Origin: Cryptomeria japonica
Taxonomy: Eukaryota; Streptophyta; Pinopsida; Cupressales; Cupressaceae
Assembly (NCBI RefSeq): GCF_030272615.1
Contig: NC_081409.1
Coordinates: 239,597,832-239,657,831 of the forward strand
Length of the DNA: 60,000 nt
Direction of reading: 5' to 3'
Shown here in pieces: positions 1 to 12,389 of the stretch. The notes under the pieces are model-generated. The model worked only from the letters and a program-made list of their open reading frames with translations. It searched no databases and was not told the DNA's origin. Positions within the stretch are counted from its first letter, which is position 1, and each line of letters starts with the position of its first letter. Position numbers and translations under genes: made by a program.

Positions 1-100
1 TATTTTCATCAGGGTTAGAAAACTTAGGGCCCTCATATAGAGATAGAGCATATAGTTGCTAATCAATGGTGCAAACATTTAATATTTGTTAGCTAAGATG

Positions 101-131
101 CCCTAAACCCTAAACCCTAAACCCTAAACCC
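101..131. repeat. Short interstitial telomere-like repeat
   Basis: Four perfect CCCTAAA units plus CCC. This is the Arabidopsis-type telomere repeat of most land plants. At 31 bp inside ordinary repeat DNA it is an interstitial tract, not a chromosome end. Confidence 0.9.
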
Positions 132-696
132 AGGAAAATTCTAACAAGAGTTGCATTTTCGTTAGGTTCCTACCATAATGTTTTTGTATTAAATGCTTTT
201 GTTTCAAGGTTGAAAATTTTATAAATTCTCGTAATAATATTAAAATTTTGAGATTTTTAAATAAAAATTTGGATTTATTTTATTGTATTAGAAATAAACC
301 ACATAATTTTATTAAATATGAAAATATAAAAGAAATAAACCACATGATTTTACAATTTCTAGGATAGTGAAATTTGAGAGTAAAACTATTATAAAATGTA
401 GCTACAAAATAGAAAACATTTCAAACCCCCCCCCAAAAGTTCTTTTGCTAAGTCTTAAGTCTTGTGAACACAAACTGAATCAAATTTGACAAAATAGCAC
501 AATCTACACATCCAAAAAAATAGTAAATCTTCTCACAAACAATATTGAGGAAAGCTATATTTAACAAGAGATGCTTTGCATTTGATTTTTGTTAGTGAAA
601 TCTATAATATGTGTTAAAAAACAAGATATGTGTTGTAGAGGTTTGGAAAAAAAAGGTGTAAAATTAGAATTAAAGCTCTATTTATGATAATTTTTT
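132..696. other. AT-rich non-coding flank
   Basis: No supported gene. The stretch is AT-rich with short homopolymers (a run of C near 426-434, T runs near 719-728) and ends at the target site of the LINE. Confidence 0.6.
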
Positions 697-706
697 ATCT
701 TTAAAT
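697..706. repeat. TSD of the LINE, 3' side
   Basis: ATCTTTAAAT here is repeated exactly at 8519-8528, on the far side of the LINE. The adjoining AAT-rich and T-rich stretch (707-760) is the complement of an A-rich LINE tail, as expected for target-primed insertion of a minus-strand element. Confidence 0.75.
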
Positions 707-850
707 TATTATTATTATTTTTTTTTTGAAAAAAAGGGGTAAAAACAATTTTTTTTAGCGAAAATTAGAACAAAAGATAACAAACAAATCTCAGAGCCAA
801 TGATATCAAAAGGAAAGCACAAGAACAACTTGTCAAAACAAGAGCCCAAG

Positions 851-1537
851 TCAGCCAACTCCATAACCATCCATATCCTCGGTAAAGGTCCTCCTCAAAT
901 CTAGACAATAATCAGGGGGAAGAAGCCCCCAGTCCTCAACCCTCCAAGCATCAACATGTTCATAAGCCCACATAGCCAAACAATCGGCATCCCTATTCCA
1001 CTCACATGGAATATGGACAAAGGACACCATCTCCATCCTGGAAGTAATCTACAAAATCTGTTGAACTATCAAAGCCAACTGCCAATTAACATCCTTCACC
1101 TTTCATTCAATCAACAAATTCACAATAAATTGAGAGTAAGATTCACAAATAACCTTACACAAACCTACAACATAAGCACACTCCAGAGCGTAGACAATAT
1201 CTAGTCCCTCCATAAAAGTATTAGCCTATCAACCTTTATAAATAGAAAAGAAGAACACAACTTCACCCGAACAATCTCTACCCACACCATCAATACCAGC
1301 TGGTCTAGGATTACCATAAAACAAGCCATCAGTGTTAATCTTCAAGATATCCTCAGGAGAAGGCATCCATCTACCCATCCTTTGAACTTTCTTTCTCACA
1401 CATCTACCCCCTCTAACACAAGTAGAAGCAGGAGACAACCCTTGAATACCCATTCTGTCCATAATTTTAGCATCCCCTCTATCAAGCGGGAGCATCACCT
1501 CACATTTAGCCTCCACTGTCTCATAGATCATTCTCAA
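851..1537 (-). pseudogene. LINE RNase H domain remnant
   Basis: A plant L1-type RNase H at the ORF2 C-terminus, which removes RNA from the cDNA hybrid. LKINTDGLFYGNPRPAG carries the first catalytic Asp (family form NTDG). The segment near 1225-1110 contains E...ICESYSQ, where the family has ES-D-S; the catalytic Asp reads Tyr. The last block, CEWNRDADCLA (near 990), keeps the NR-AD motif. With one catalytic residue lost and frames broken, it is inactive. Confidence 0.8.
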
Positions 1538-1662
1538 AATTATATGCCAAACTTGTTGGACCCCTAACTTATCTCCTCAAAAAATCCTACAATAAAGGTA
1601 GGTCCAATGAACCCAACAATCTGGAGAAAAGGAGTCAAAGTAGGGGGATTACCCAAACTTCT

Positions 1663-2690
1663 CTATAATTCCACCAGGGACAAAGCATGAACACAAGGGT
1701 GTTTCCAAACACCCCACCAAAAGTTCCAAAGTTGCAAGGAGAAAGTACATCTAAAGAATAAATGTGAAGAATCTTCTACATCAACACCACACAAAACACA
1801 AATAGAAGGGCCATGAAACCCATGCTTCTGAATATTGTCCCAATTCAAACACCTATTCTAGGCCAGAGTCCACACAAAGCAGTTACATTTCGGCCAAGAG
1901 AACTTATTCCACATATACTTCCACCAATGGACCTCCTCTCCATTCATCCTACATCCCATCAATTCCTTGTATCCACTAGCCACAATAAAAACACCTTTAA
2001 GTTTTGGATGCCAAGCGAGAACATCCTTATCCTTAAGGAAACTGCAATGCTTAGCAGATAAAATACTATGAAGCTCTACATAGTCTTCCTACAAACCCGC
2101 CATTCACTCATAGGGGGTCTTCCAGCTAGCAACCTCTAACTGCCCACAAAGGTGAAAAGATTTAAAATCACTTACCCTTGACCAACCAACCTCAAGGAAG
2201 CATTGGCATAGAGTCAATAAATTAGGAAACTGAGAGACAATCCTAGGAGTCTGACCAAAAGAGAGCCTTTGTCCCCTTCTTCCATATCCAAAATAATCCT
2301 TCCTTAATCAAAGTAGCCCAAGCTTTCTTGAGAGTCCCCGAATCACTAATCCACTTCCCATTAGAGGATAGCGGGGAACCTCCTCCTTTGGGATCCCATG
2401 AAGATACCTATGAAGTAAAATTATAGCCCATAGCTGATCTTGTTCCACACACCATCTCCAATAAAGTTTCACAGCCAACACCATCCCAGATAAAGACAAT
2501 TGCCTCAAATCCAAACCACCCAACTATTTTGGAGAGCATAGAATATCCCATCTGACCAAGCTCCATTTAGAGGAAGACAAGCTACCCACCCATAAAAATT
2601 GCCTTGCCAAGGAATCCAATTCCTTAACAAAGCCCATCGAAGCCACCTGAAGCATACATCTGTACAAGGCTGAACCACTGATTTAAGCAA
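1663..2690 (-). pseudogene. LINE ORF2 C-terminal part with zf-RVT-like region
   Basis: The 2523-2308 segment contains GGLDLRQLSLSG, typical of the region after RT in plant L1 proteins. The 1848-1663 segment contains CVLCGVDVEDSSHLFFRC, the cysteine/histidine box (C-x2-C...H-x4-C) of the zinc-binding domain found before the RNase H domain. It belongs to the same broken ORF2 as its neighbours. Confidence 0.8.
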
Positions 2691-2764
2691 TTGAACTCAC
2701 ACAACAAAGGAAAGCCATCTATGGGTCCAGTGATTAACCTTGCCTGGAATTTGTCCAGAATATA

Positions 2765-4349
2765 CTACCAGGATTCTCTGGGAAGCTTACCAGAAGAGAT
2801 TGGAATACCAAGATAATTCAAAGGAAGAGAGCCTATATGAAACCTCATAATATGAACAGTTCTCCATTGAATAGGTCCAAGTGTATTGAAAAAGAAGATG
2901 GAGGACTTATCTTCATTAATCAATTGACTAGAAGCAATGAGGCAAACATCCAAAGCCTTACGTAAATTGGTAGCTTCCCTAACTGTAGCCATACCCATCA
3001 AGGCACTATCATCCACAAATTGCAAGTGTGACTGAGGAGGTAACTCATTTCCCTACCTCCACCATTGAATAGCCCCCAACTTAACATTACTTTTCAACAA
3101 TCTCCTTAGCCCTTCAACAATAAGAAGAAAGAGATAAGGGGAAAGAGGGTCCCCTTGCCAAAGATCACGAGATGCCCCAAAAAGATTTGTGTGCTCCCCA
3201 TTGATTAAAACAAAGGAGGAGGTAGAAGTAACACAACACATAACCCACTGAATCCAATCCTTAGCAAATCCAAAGGCCCCAAGAATATTCTAAAGAAAGG
3301 ACCACCAAACTCTATCATAAGCCTTAGCCATCAAGCTTGATAAACATTGCCTTAGCTCTTGAAGTGGCCATAGAGTGGATGGTCTCCATAGAAATAACTA
3401 TTCCATCTAGAATTTTCCAATCAGCCACAAAGCCACCCTCCTCCTCAGAGATAAGCCACTTAAGCCATTTCTTCACCCTTTCAGCAATCAACTTAGAAAT
3501 AATTTTATAAATCACATTACAAAGGGAAATGGGAGGAAATTGGCTTAACCGATTGGCCTTTTCACATTTTGGAATGAGGGAAAGAAAGGTGGAATTCAAT
3601 GCACGAAGCATCTGTTTATTCCTCTGAGATTCCCGAACCACCTCTAATAAGTCAAATTGAATAATATCCCAAAATTCCTAAAATAATTCAATTGGAAACC
3701 CATCAGGACACGAGGCTTTCCCTTTCTTCATATGGAAAACAACCTCCTCTAGTTCCTCAAGAGAAATATTTTGCATAAGATATTCATTCATTTTTATAGT
3801 AACAAGTTGAGGGATGCATGAAAGAACCTGGACTTCCTCAACCGAGCCCTACTGAGTGTCCTCCCTAAAAAGAGAAGTAAAATAATGCATCGCCTCTCTA
3901 GAAATATCCTGAAAGGAGGAAAGTTGTTCTCCTCCATTACTCACAAGCACTTGCCTTCACCAAATAAAAGAAAAAGGTTGTATTTTTATCCCCTTCTTGA
4001 AGACACTCCACTTGAGCTTTTTGTTTCTAGTAAATTTCCTCACGCATTTCACATTCTTCTAGGATTTTCAAGGTAGTAGCCTCTTCCTAAAGCAGGGCTT
4101 CCGACAAACCATTCTCCTTGATTTCCTTGGTTATGTTATCCAACTCCAATTGAGTGATAATTTTATCATGAAAAATGTTCCCAAAATACTGATGATTGCA
4201 ATGCTTACGCTGATATTTAACATATTGCAACATCTTGGCAAAAATATACATAGCAGTGCCATAAGCGGATCTACCTATCCTCCACCAGCCCAGAACATAA
4301 CCCTGTAAAGAAGGATCCCACAACCACATAAGGTGAAAATTGAAAGAGG
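2765..4349 (-). pseudogene. LINE reverse transcriptase remnant
   Basis: The RT domain of LINE ORF2, in three or more frames. In order on the minus strand: linker (FNFHLMWLWDPS, 4349-4087), the SLIPK and ISL-YKIISKLIAERV region (3641-3324), GDPLSPYLF (3241-3053) and the catalytic box FVDDSAL (3025-2765), where plant L1 elements usually have FADD. The aspartate pair is kept. Further RT/thumb sequence continues to about 2308 (YLGIPIS; then GGLDLR and L-WRW). Stops and frameshifts make it inactive. Confidence 0.9.
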
Positions 4350-4354
4350 GGGAT
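4350..4354. repeat. TSD (GGGAT), left side of solo LTR 4355-6025
   Basis: GGGAT is repeated exactly at 6026-6030. Deleting the LTR plus one GGGAT joins the LINE frame as ...VARSPSFNFHLMWLWDPS, the usual linker between endonuclease and RT, so the boundary call is strong. Confidence 0.85.
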
Positions 4355-6025
4355 TGATGCAGAGAGATCAACTCTGGAACTCTCCCTAAGGATTAAATCA
4401 ACTCAAGGAGACACATCAAAGGATCCTCTACATGCTAGGTGATTCAAAACCAAACTCAACTCAACACACCCAACCAAGGATAACATCAAAATGGTTTGTT
4501 CCAACACCTCTATTGGTCTTAACACATCCCAAACACCATAATACAAGGTTATACACACCCCCAAACTCAGACTCAAACTCATAAAGCAAACTTGCTCTTC
4601 TAGGCTCTATTCCTTGTAGCCTCCAAATCAGGTATTTTCAACTTTTCTCCAAATCATCCCAAAACACTTGACAAAAAAAATACATATTTAGATAACCTTT
4701 AGCAGACCCTAAAACATATCCCAAAACTAGATATTACTCCTTTGGACCACCTATACGGATCAGCCTGCTGTTGTGCATGAATTTAGGCCTATTAGGTCAC
4801 TTTTTCAAAGAAACCCCTACTGAATCAACTCCAAATGAATCCAAACCAAAAAAAAGTCTTAGGAAATGTTCCCAAACAAAGGATTTTCAAGGTTTTATGG
4901 GCTACTTCACTCATTTACCCAATCAAATCCAAAACCCTCACTTTTAGGCCTCCAAAACTAGGGCCTTCTCAAATCCGACTCTCCAAATACTTTCAGATCC
5001 TATTAATGGATCAAACACCTCATATTTAACCTGCACAAACATAATCTAACATAAAACCAAGCACTTGTTAATACATTTTGCTCAGACCTTGAATGTGGCA
5101 CCCCAAATGCACTCTTTCTCACTCAACCCCATACTCTTGGGCATCAAAAACTCAACTCCAGGTTCTTCCCTGCACATGAATGATTAAAGCACATATTTTA
5201 AAATATTCTTGACCCATTACACAAGCCACATTAACCACATAAAGTAGAATGGGTCAGATTCACAAAATGACTCTCAAACCCCTCTTAAACTGTCACCTAC
5301 AGCAGATTTTAGGACAGTCAATATAAAACGTACAAAATGATTGATTAAACCTTCAAACCAATGCAAAATTAAAGTTAAAACATTTCCATATCACCTCCAA
5401 AAAGAATCAGATCAAAAGGTCTTGTAAAAATGAAATTACAATGGTTGCAAGTTCAGATTTTTGATCAAAATTGCAGGGAAAACTAGGTATTCATTGCTCC
5501 AACTTCAAAACTCTTACATTTCAATCAATTTCGACCATAATCCAATAACAACCAACCTCTCCCCATGTGAGAATGAGGTTTTTAAATGCATTTAGACTCC
5601 CAAAACCGAAATCAACCTCCCTAACTACCATTTTAACCAACTTTGGTTGTTTTACACATAATCACTCACTTGGTTTACATAACAACTTTTGACCTCCCTT
5701 GTGCTATGAAACTAATAAGAATTTCTATTACATGAATATGGTCTTTTGAGACCTTATGAACACAAAACATTAAACAAAACTCCTACTTTACCCTTGAACC
5801 CCATTACATGCTCAATTTGCCCAATTTTGCCCATTTTGACAATTTTTACAACTCATTACAAAATAACTCATTTTATGAGTTTCATGACTTCCAATGGTCT
5901 TATTAACCATGATTACATATTTAAATGGTCAAGATTGACCTTAAAACATCAAAATATTTATAATCTTCATTGCCCTTCAATGTGGCCTTATGATGGCCAT
6001 GTTTGCCTTGGGTGCTCCTGCACCA
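4355..6025. mobile_element. Solo LTR, 1,671 bp, inside the LINE
   Basis: It begins TGATGCAGAG and ends CTGCACCA. The terminal inverted repeats are TGATGCAG and TGGTGCAG, with the canonical TG...CA ends, and a perfect 5-bp TSD (GGGAT) flanks them. No internal domain, PBS or PPT is seen, so this is a solo LTR left by LTR-LTR recombination. Orientation is uncertain. Reading frames inside have no recognisable product, and the apparent start of the RT-side LINE frame near 4371 is an artefact of LTR sequence. Confidence 0.85.
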
Positions 6026-6071
6026 GGGATCGAGCCACCCAGACAGAAGAAACCACTAACTTAATAGGTCA

Positions 6072-6488
6072 ATGATCCGAGCCCTGCTAGTCCAAAATAT
6101 CCGAGCAAGTAGACCAACCACCACCAACCCAGAAACAAGAAACCAAAAAGCGGTCAAGTCTCTCTGCAATGCAATTCACTCCAATTCTTTGATTATTCCA
6201 GGTAAACCACCCATTTCTAGGCTTGATATCCACTAGGTTCAAGGTTGATATGCTATCACACAACAAGAGAGCACAAGGTTCCAATCTTTCTACACCATCC
6301 CGTTTCTCAGCCAACTCAGTAATAACATTGAAATCTCCAGCCATAATCCAAGGGTGATAAGACACCACACTTCGAATAAACCTAATATGGGACCATAAGG
6401 ATTGCTTACCCAGAAAGTTATTAGGAGCATATATGTTGGTGAGGAGGACAGTTTCCCTGGTCTCAATGTTTACACCAATCAAAGACAA
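6072..6488 (-). pseudogene. LINE endonuclease (EEP fold) fragment
   Basis: An AP-endonuclease-like domain that nicks target DNA for LINE insertion. The fragment contains NIYAPN, the GDFN motif and the WFTWNN region of plant L1 endonucleases, then the terminal GSDH motif after an in-frame stop (QGSDH near 6072-6086). The stretch just after GSDH reads *PIKL, where the family has WPIKL, so a TGG has probably become TGA. The N-terminal third of the domain is not intact here. The frame runs towards the solo LTR at 6025. Confidence 0.85.
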
Positions 6489-6751
6489 GGAGGATTTAGA
6501 AGAAATCCACTAGAGAGGGCAAATCCTCAAAGGATTCCAAAGGCAAGCCACACCCCCAACAATACTATGAGCACAAATACATTGGCAATCACCTCTACCC
6601 CATAGCTTAGATGACAATCCAAACATGCTTTCTATAGATAACTTTGTCTCTTAGAAGAAAAGAACATTAGGAGAGTGAATTAACACCAAGTCTCAAACAA
6701 TTTTTTGTCTAGGGTCGTTGTTCAATCCCCATACATTCTAGGAGAGAATGA

Positions 6752-8193
6752 TCATTTCAGAGGATTAGAGAAGTGGGAGTCAAGAGTTTTAACAGAACCC
6801 AACTCCACCAAAGTCTCCCCCACCAGCTTGATTTTCTTGAAATCTTTCTTTCTTTCAGTGTTGAAAAGCTTCTCAATAGTCCCTTTCCTCTGATCTTTCT
6901 GAAGAATACCCAATATAGGAGAAGCCTTTCTCCCTTTTTCCACAACAAGAGCATATTTCCTAGGAGGATTAGTTGTTTCTCCCTCCCCTTGTGCCGCAAT
7001 AATCATAGACTCAGGTCCCTCAAATCCCACCAAACTATGATCTGTATCCATATGCAAGGGCCCCTCAATCTGTGAAATCTAAATACCCTTCATGATAATC
7101 TCTTCTTAAACCCCTTCCATAATACTCTAGTTCATAACCAACATACCAGGATTCACCACCTGCTGACTGAGATCATCCAAAACCTCAAACTGGTTAAAGG
7201 TATCTCCCTCTTGTCTTTCCTTAAATGATCTCTTTTGACCCCAATTCTTATTGAAAACTTTAGTTGAATTAAAACCATCACCACCTACAACCTCACCAGG
7301 CATAGGAGATTTTCCTTTGTGACCCCTCATAGGGTTGCAAGGGGGTTGAGATGATTGAGTCTCTAACGGTTTAGATCTTGGGAATCTTCTCTATAAATGA
7401 CCATATTCATGGCAAAGATGACAAAAAAATGGCAACGTTTCATAATCTAGCTATTGAACCTAAGAATATGAACCCAACCGAATTTCCAAAGAATCTGGAA
7501 GAGGGTTACGTAAATCTAATTCAACACAAATGTGAGCAAAAGTCATTACCTTTCTTTCCCATGTTTGTTGAGAGGAGCCCATAGGTTTTCCTAGCAGTTC
7601 AGCCACATTGTGCAAGATATCATTATGTCAACATTCAATAGGAAATCTGGGGAGACACACCCAAACATGAATGCAATTTGACAACTCCTCTGAGGGATTG
7701 AAACCCGCATGCCAAGGTTTCATAAAAAGGCCAACTGGTTGTGTAAGTAAGGTCCACCCTCAAAAAATTTACTCTGATCTATCATGCAGTTAAAAAATAC
7801 CATGAAGTAGTTGTTTGCCAACAACATAATGTCTAGTTCCCCCTCAGGAGACCAAGTCCGCTACGACCATGACTCCACAAATTAAAGTGAAACCCTCATT
7901 TCCATGAATTTGCATGGCAAGACATGCTTCGAAAAATATTCAATGTCCTCTAAAATGCACTCTGGCTAAATCACCAAATCGGATCTCTTCTTAGAGAATT
8001 CCAGGCACCCATTTACCTTCGGAGTATGGGGTCCTCTTGTAGGCATAAAACCTCCATTACCCACATCATTGGCGAATAAACTGTTATCAAACAATCTTGT
8101 CTCTTGGTTTGGGGAATAAACCTCAATCGCTACATGAAAGTTTAAAGAATCTTTTACACCATACATCTCACCTGGAGCCATAACCATAAGCAA
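6752..8193 (-). pseudogene. LINE ORF1 remnant (gag-like, zinc knuckle)
   Basis: Fragments of the nucleic-acid-binding ORF1 protein lie in several frames: 8193-7966, a knuckle region near 7445-7385, then 7330-7127 and 7057-6752. In the middle part the minus strand reads LPFFCHLCHEYGH, the start of a CX2CX4HX4C knuckle of the type found after DUF4283 in plant LINE ORF1 proteins. It is followed by a stop, and the last cysteine position reads Phe. ORF1 normally coats LINE RNA in the ribonucleoprotein. The first part (8193-7966) is assigned by position only. Confidence 0.6.
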
Positions 8194-8518
8194 AAACTCT
8201 CAAATCCCAATGCTTGGATCACCACATCGGCTCAAAAGTACACTCTATAGAAGCCAAAGAAGAAGAAAACCAACAAAAAGAATAAGTTTGAATTTGCAAT
8301 CACAAAAGGAAAAATGTCGGCCCCAACCCCGTCCGACAACCACAATCTACAACCCGTATGCCTGACAATGCCCAACCCCACACACAACTCATGAATAGGA
8401 AACAAACAGGCCCAAGAACGAGCACATGAAAGAGCGACATGCCTCTCATGCAGGTTGCAGCCTACACAGACTCACATCCTCCATATCGCCCATCCTCAAC
8501 TCCAACCACCTCCCCTCC

Positions 8519-8528
8519 ATCTTTAAAT
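8519..8528. repeat. TSD of the LINE, 5' side
   Basis: ATCTTTAAAT, an exact copy of 697-706, directly outside the GC-richer LINE leader and followed by very AT-rich DNA. Confidence 0.75.
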
Positions 8529-9801
8529 CAAAATTAATTAATATATAATTATTAATAATACTATATATAATAATTATTTATTAGCATATCAATTATTAAT
8601 ATCTCATTTATAATAACCATCATATTATTTATTATTAATTATTATATATAATTATATGTATTACTTATTTAAGTATATTTAATTTGCATATCATTGATGA
8701 ATTATAATTATTTCATTATATATATATATATATTAATTATTATATTATTATCTAATAAGTCATTTGTTATATAGTATTATATAAGAAATTATTATCTCAT
8801 CATTATATGAATAAATTAATTAAAGCTACATATTTAACTTTTTTATATGTTTGATATTTATAATTTTATATTTCTATTAAAATGAAATGGCTTTATCAAC
8901 AGTTGCATTGGCAAAAGAAATAGGACAAAACTATCAATTATTATGGAATAGTGACATTATTGTAAAATAGTAATGTATGAAAATGTTAAAATAAATCCAC
9001 AAAGGCTTACATCATACCAATTTTAATATATATTTATTTGCATTCTATATATGTAATTATAATATTTTTTTGTATAATATAAACATTGGTTACATAAAAT
9101 CAAATGGATCCATCTATCACTATTGCATAGTCAAAGCAAAAAGTTAAAAAATCTCATAAAGTAACAAATTCACTATTTAAACACTATTTCATAATAGTAA
9201 TATTATTGTCCAAATATTAATATTATTTCAATAGTACTATAAAATTGCCAAAAAAAATTCATAAAACAATTTAAATCTAACATCATCCCTACCAGACTAT
9301 AGAGTATTATTATCCAATTGAATAACAAATAAAGCAATTTGTATATTTAAAATAAATTTGAAAAAATGTAAACATTAAGAAATTTGGTCAACCTATTTTA
9401 TTCTTGATTTTTGATTCGTTGATGCTTTGACATTTAATAGATTTGGGTGAATGCATTAGTATTCTTGTACCATGACAGGAACTAATAACATGGTTAGTGA
9501 TTTATCATAACTATAGAAGGCTAGTTATAAGGATGAATACCCCAAAAAATGATATATCCATGTTCTAATAGATTGTAATTCTTATTATAAAAGAATGAAT
9601 TCATGAGGCATAAATAATTAGGCATACTTTACTATATTTAAGGGCTATCTCCATTCATCTAATCATGACATAAAATTTTACATGAAATTTATAATTATTA
9701 TTTTTTAGCCATGACTAACTCTCCATGATGAATGTCTTTTTTTCTGTAAGATCACACAATTTTGTAAGTCAATCCTTTTTTGGCTATTGGCATCTTCCAT
9801 C
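8529..9801. other. AT-rich non-coding DNA
   Basis: No supported gene. 8529-8830 is extremely AT-rich, made of short TAATTAT/TATA words including a TA run near 8717-8732. The rest is unremarkable AT-rich sequence up to the LTR that starts near 9802. Confidence 0.6.
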
Positions 9802-10197
9802 TGTTAGAGCCAAGATAAAAAATCATGAATTCATAACCTTCCACAAGCGAAGAGAGATGAACACAATAGTATGTATATCATATATAAATGATGAGTGTAT
9901 AATGCAATGATCAACCTTGAATGTATATAGGCAAGGATGTGGAGGTGAGAAGGTAGGAGGGAAACTCCAAATACCCCTCCAAAGGTCCAACACTTGTGAT
10001 TTCACTTAACAAGTGTGCAAGCAAGTGTCAAATATGAATGCACTAGGCATCTCACAAAGTGAGGATACATGTGTCAACCATACAAGGTGAGAAAAAAAAA
10101 CAAAAAAGCCTAAGTAAACTTAAGTTAATTGTGAATAGATTGATCCTAGAGAGGTAATTAACTAACTAGTTGGATAATGACAATATTTACTCTAGCA
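9802..10197 (-). mobile_element. Probable 3' LTR of a small copia-like element
   Basis: In plus reading it starts TGTTAGAGCCAAG and ends CTCTAGCA, followed at once by TCTCCCCCTT, the complement of a polypurine tract. The DNA beyond (10198-10700) resembles the internal part of the complete element at 32700-35636: ATGCAACTTAAG, 'GATCTTGGCT', 'CATGTTAG', and runs of CTCCCCC/AGAGAG words. I infer a degenerate relative of that non-autonomous family, minus strand. Its 5' half is not found. LTR ends are approximate. Confidence 0.5.
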
Positions 10198-10751
10198 TCT
10201 CCCCCTTCAATGCAACTTAAGGAGTAATGTATGCAAGATAATGGATCTTGGCTGCTAGACCATGTTAGATACTCATGAAAAAAATTCTCATAAAGTGGAG
10301 AAAATGGAGAAAACCCAATGGGAACAAAACTCCTTTCCAAAAATAGAAATGATACATGAAATGAAATGTAAAAAATGTGAAGAAGATAAGTGATAAAAGG
10401 AAGGACTCATGATGACCACCAAATAATCCTTCAAACACAATATACATAATGTTCCCCCATAGGAGAGAAAGAAGAGAAGGTCATGTGACCACCCCCCCCC
10501 CCCCACGAAAAAAAAGAGTGAAGTAGTGAACTCTATGTAAGGAAATGATTCTCCCAAAACTGATATGAGAAGAGAAACCACATAGCCTACCCTTAGAATG
10601 ATGTTCGTAGTGTTAATAGATACTCAACACTGGATATTGAAGATAATCCACAAACATTGAACAATATTTCTTCCCTTAGGAAGAAACTAACACCACAAAT
10701 ATGTGCAAGATGACCTCTCATTCTTGATAGTAAGATGTAGGAAGTACTATT
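10198..10751 (-). mobile_element. Internal remnant of the 9802 element
   Basis: Non-coding, with a run of C (about 10491-10504). It resembles 33146-33560 in word order. It stops where the copia LTR at 10752 begins (TGTTGAACAC), so that LTR probably interrupts or truncates it. Confidence 0.4.
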
Positions 10752-12389
10752 TGTTGAACACGCCCCAAGACTGAGAGGGTGGGGGGAGGGGTGAATTAGT
10801 TTGAACCTTAAACTAATTATTCTCTAAACTTCAAACCACAATTGTCTTATCACTGCAATAATGAAACATGAAACCACAAAACACAATACACATGAGAACA
10901 ATAGATTTACATGGAAAATCCTAAGTAAGGAAAAACCATGGTGATAGTCACACACAATATGAATAATTAATTGTAATGTTTTAGGTTTAAGGACAAGGTA
11001 GCTCACTGCTCTTGATTTTTACTTGCAAGACAAAGGCATACAACCTTAGGGTAAGATACAATAGACTTGCAATATTGAGACACACAATCCCAGGGCAAGA
11101 TATAATTGACTTGCATTACTAAATCTTACTATTTCAGTGCAAGATACAAATTTTCACAAGCTACTCCGAGAGGCATAGGGAAATGAAGAATTGAAATGAA
11201 TAAGATCTCCTAATCATGCAACTACTCTTGAACAATTGTGTCAAGTGAACAATATCATCGAAAACATAACACACATTTATTATCTCAAAACTCCATCACA
11301 CTTAAAGATATGAGCATCAAAGCTCAATACAAACTAAAATTTGTAGTTTTTCTTCCCCACATATGCTTGCACATCATTCACAATAATTCCACATCAATCA
11401 TATCATAATCCAAAATTTCACTCATCTATACATACTAGGTTATTCATTGAAACTCTCAACTAGGTTGATCACAAATAGAATATACATAAATTGCAAAAGG
11501 TTGGCCACAAATGGAAACTAAACCAAATGCAGTCGAGTCCAAGAGATAAAGGGGACCCAAATAGAACACAACAAGTCTTCTAAAGTCAACATCAAATATA
11601 ACATGCAAATAAACAATAAAGCACATTAACTAGTTATCCGAAAAACATCACCCAATGCAAATTACTCAATATATATCTCCATACACCACAATAAGACTCA
11701 TAACAACATCTGAATTTAGCCTCCAAAGCATATCCAAGCCAAAAGAGTATGATTGAAATAAGATAAATCAACTGAGTATGTCAATGACCCACACAATTGA
11801 CAATATCAAACAATAGAATAACATAACTTCACTTTCCACAAAACACAACACATGAAATATGAACTAGAACATTGCACGAACCATATGAACATGTCCTCCA
11901 AGCCACAAAACTTCAATCATCATAGTGAAGAAATGTGGAGCATTCTCCAAACTAGTGTTGATAGATAGCCTCACTGTCAGCAAACTACAATCACCAAATT
12001 TACGATCCAAGCAATAGAGGACCTAAAAATGTGATAGTGCATAATATACAAAACATTGACATTATATCTAGAACTGCAAGCCATCATCTTCAAAACCTAG
12101 AGGAAAGTAGAGTGTCCTCATAATGGCATTAAATACTCTTTCTTGCATATTGTAACTTCCACTACTTTTCATCTTTTTGAAATACCTCATACTCACATAA
12201 TGTCACCTCTAGACAACATAGCAACTTCTGAACACTCATTTTCAGACCACATACCACAACTACACAATTGCAATTTCTTCTTCACCTTTGTCATTACTAT
12301 AGACAACACAAACTCATCTTCACTTGTGACATTAATGACAACACCACACAAGTTTGATATCAATGATAACACAACCATATTTACAAAAA
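10752..12389 (-). mobile_element. 3' LTR of a degenerate copia element (minus)
   Basis: In plus reading it starts TGTTGAACACGCCCC and carries the block GACTGAGAGGG...TGAATTAGTT near its start (10769-10802). It also has GGAAAAACCATGGTG (10929-10943), shared with the other copia LTRs in the window. It ends against CTTCCCCTTTATCATTGATG (12391-12410), the complement of a PPT-like AAAGGGGAAG. About 1.64 kb. It lies downstream, on the minus strand, of the copia pol at 12650-14821, so I read it as that element's 3' LTR. The upstream edge is approximate. Confidence 0.55.

Larger units (their letters stand above)
707..8518 (-). mobile_element. Degenerate L1-type LINE with an internal solo LTR
   Basis: A non-LTR retrotransposon read on the minus strand. 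From its 5' end it has a GC-richer leader (about 8200-8518), ORF1 remnants (about 8193-6750), endonuclease (6488-6072), RT (4350-2765), zinc-knuckle region (1848-1663) and an RNase H domain (1537-851), then an A-rich tail. A 10-bp direct repeat flanks it. Without the 4355-6025 insertion it is about 6.1 kb, normal for a plant L1. Many stops and frameshifts show that it is dead. The RNase H places it among the plant L1 elements that carry one. Confidence 0.85.

Noticed and set aside
6752-7075. Three overlapping frames on both strands near 6.75-7.08 kb
   Set aside because: Only the minus-strand frame is in the right order and direction for LINE ORF1; the others are shadows.
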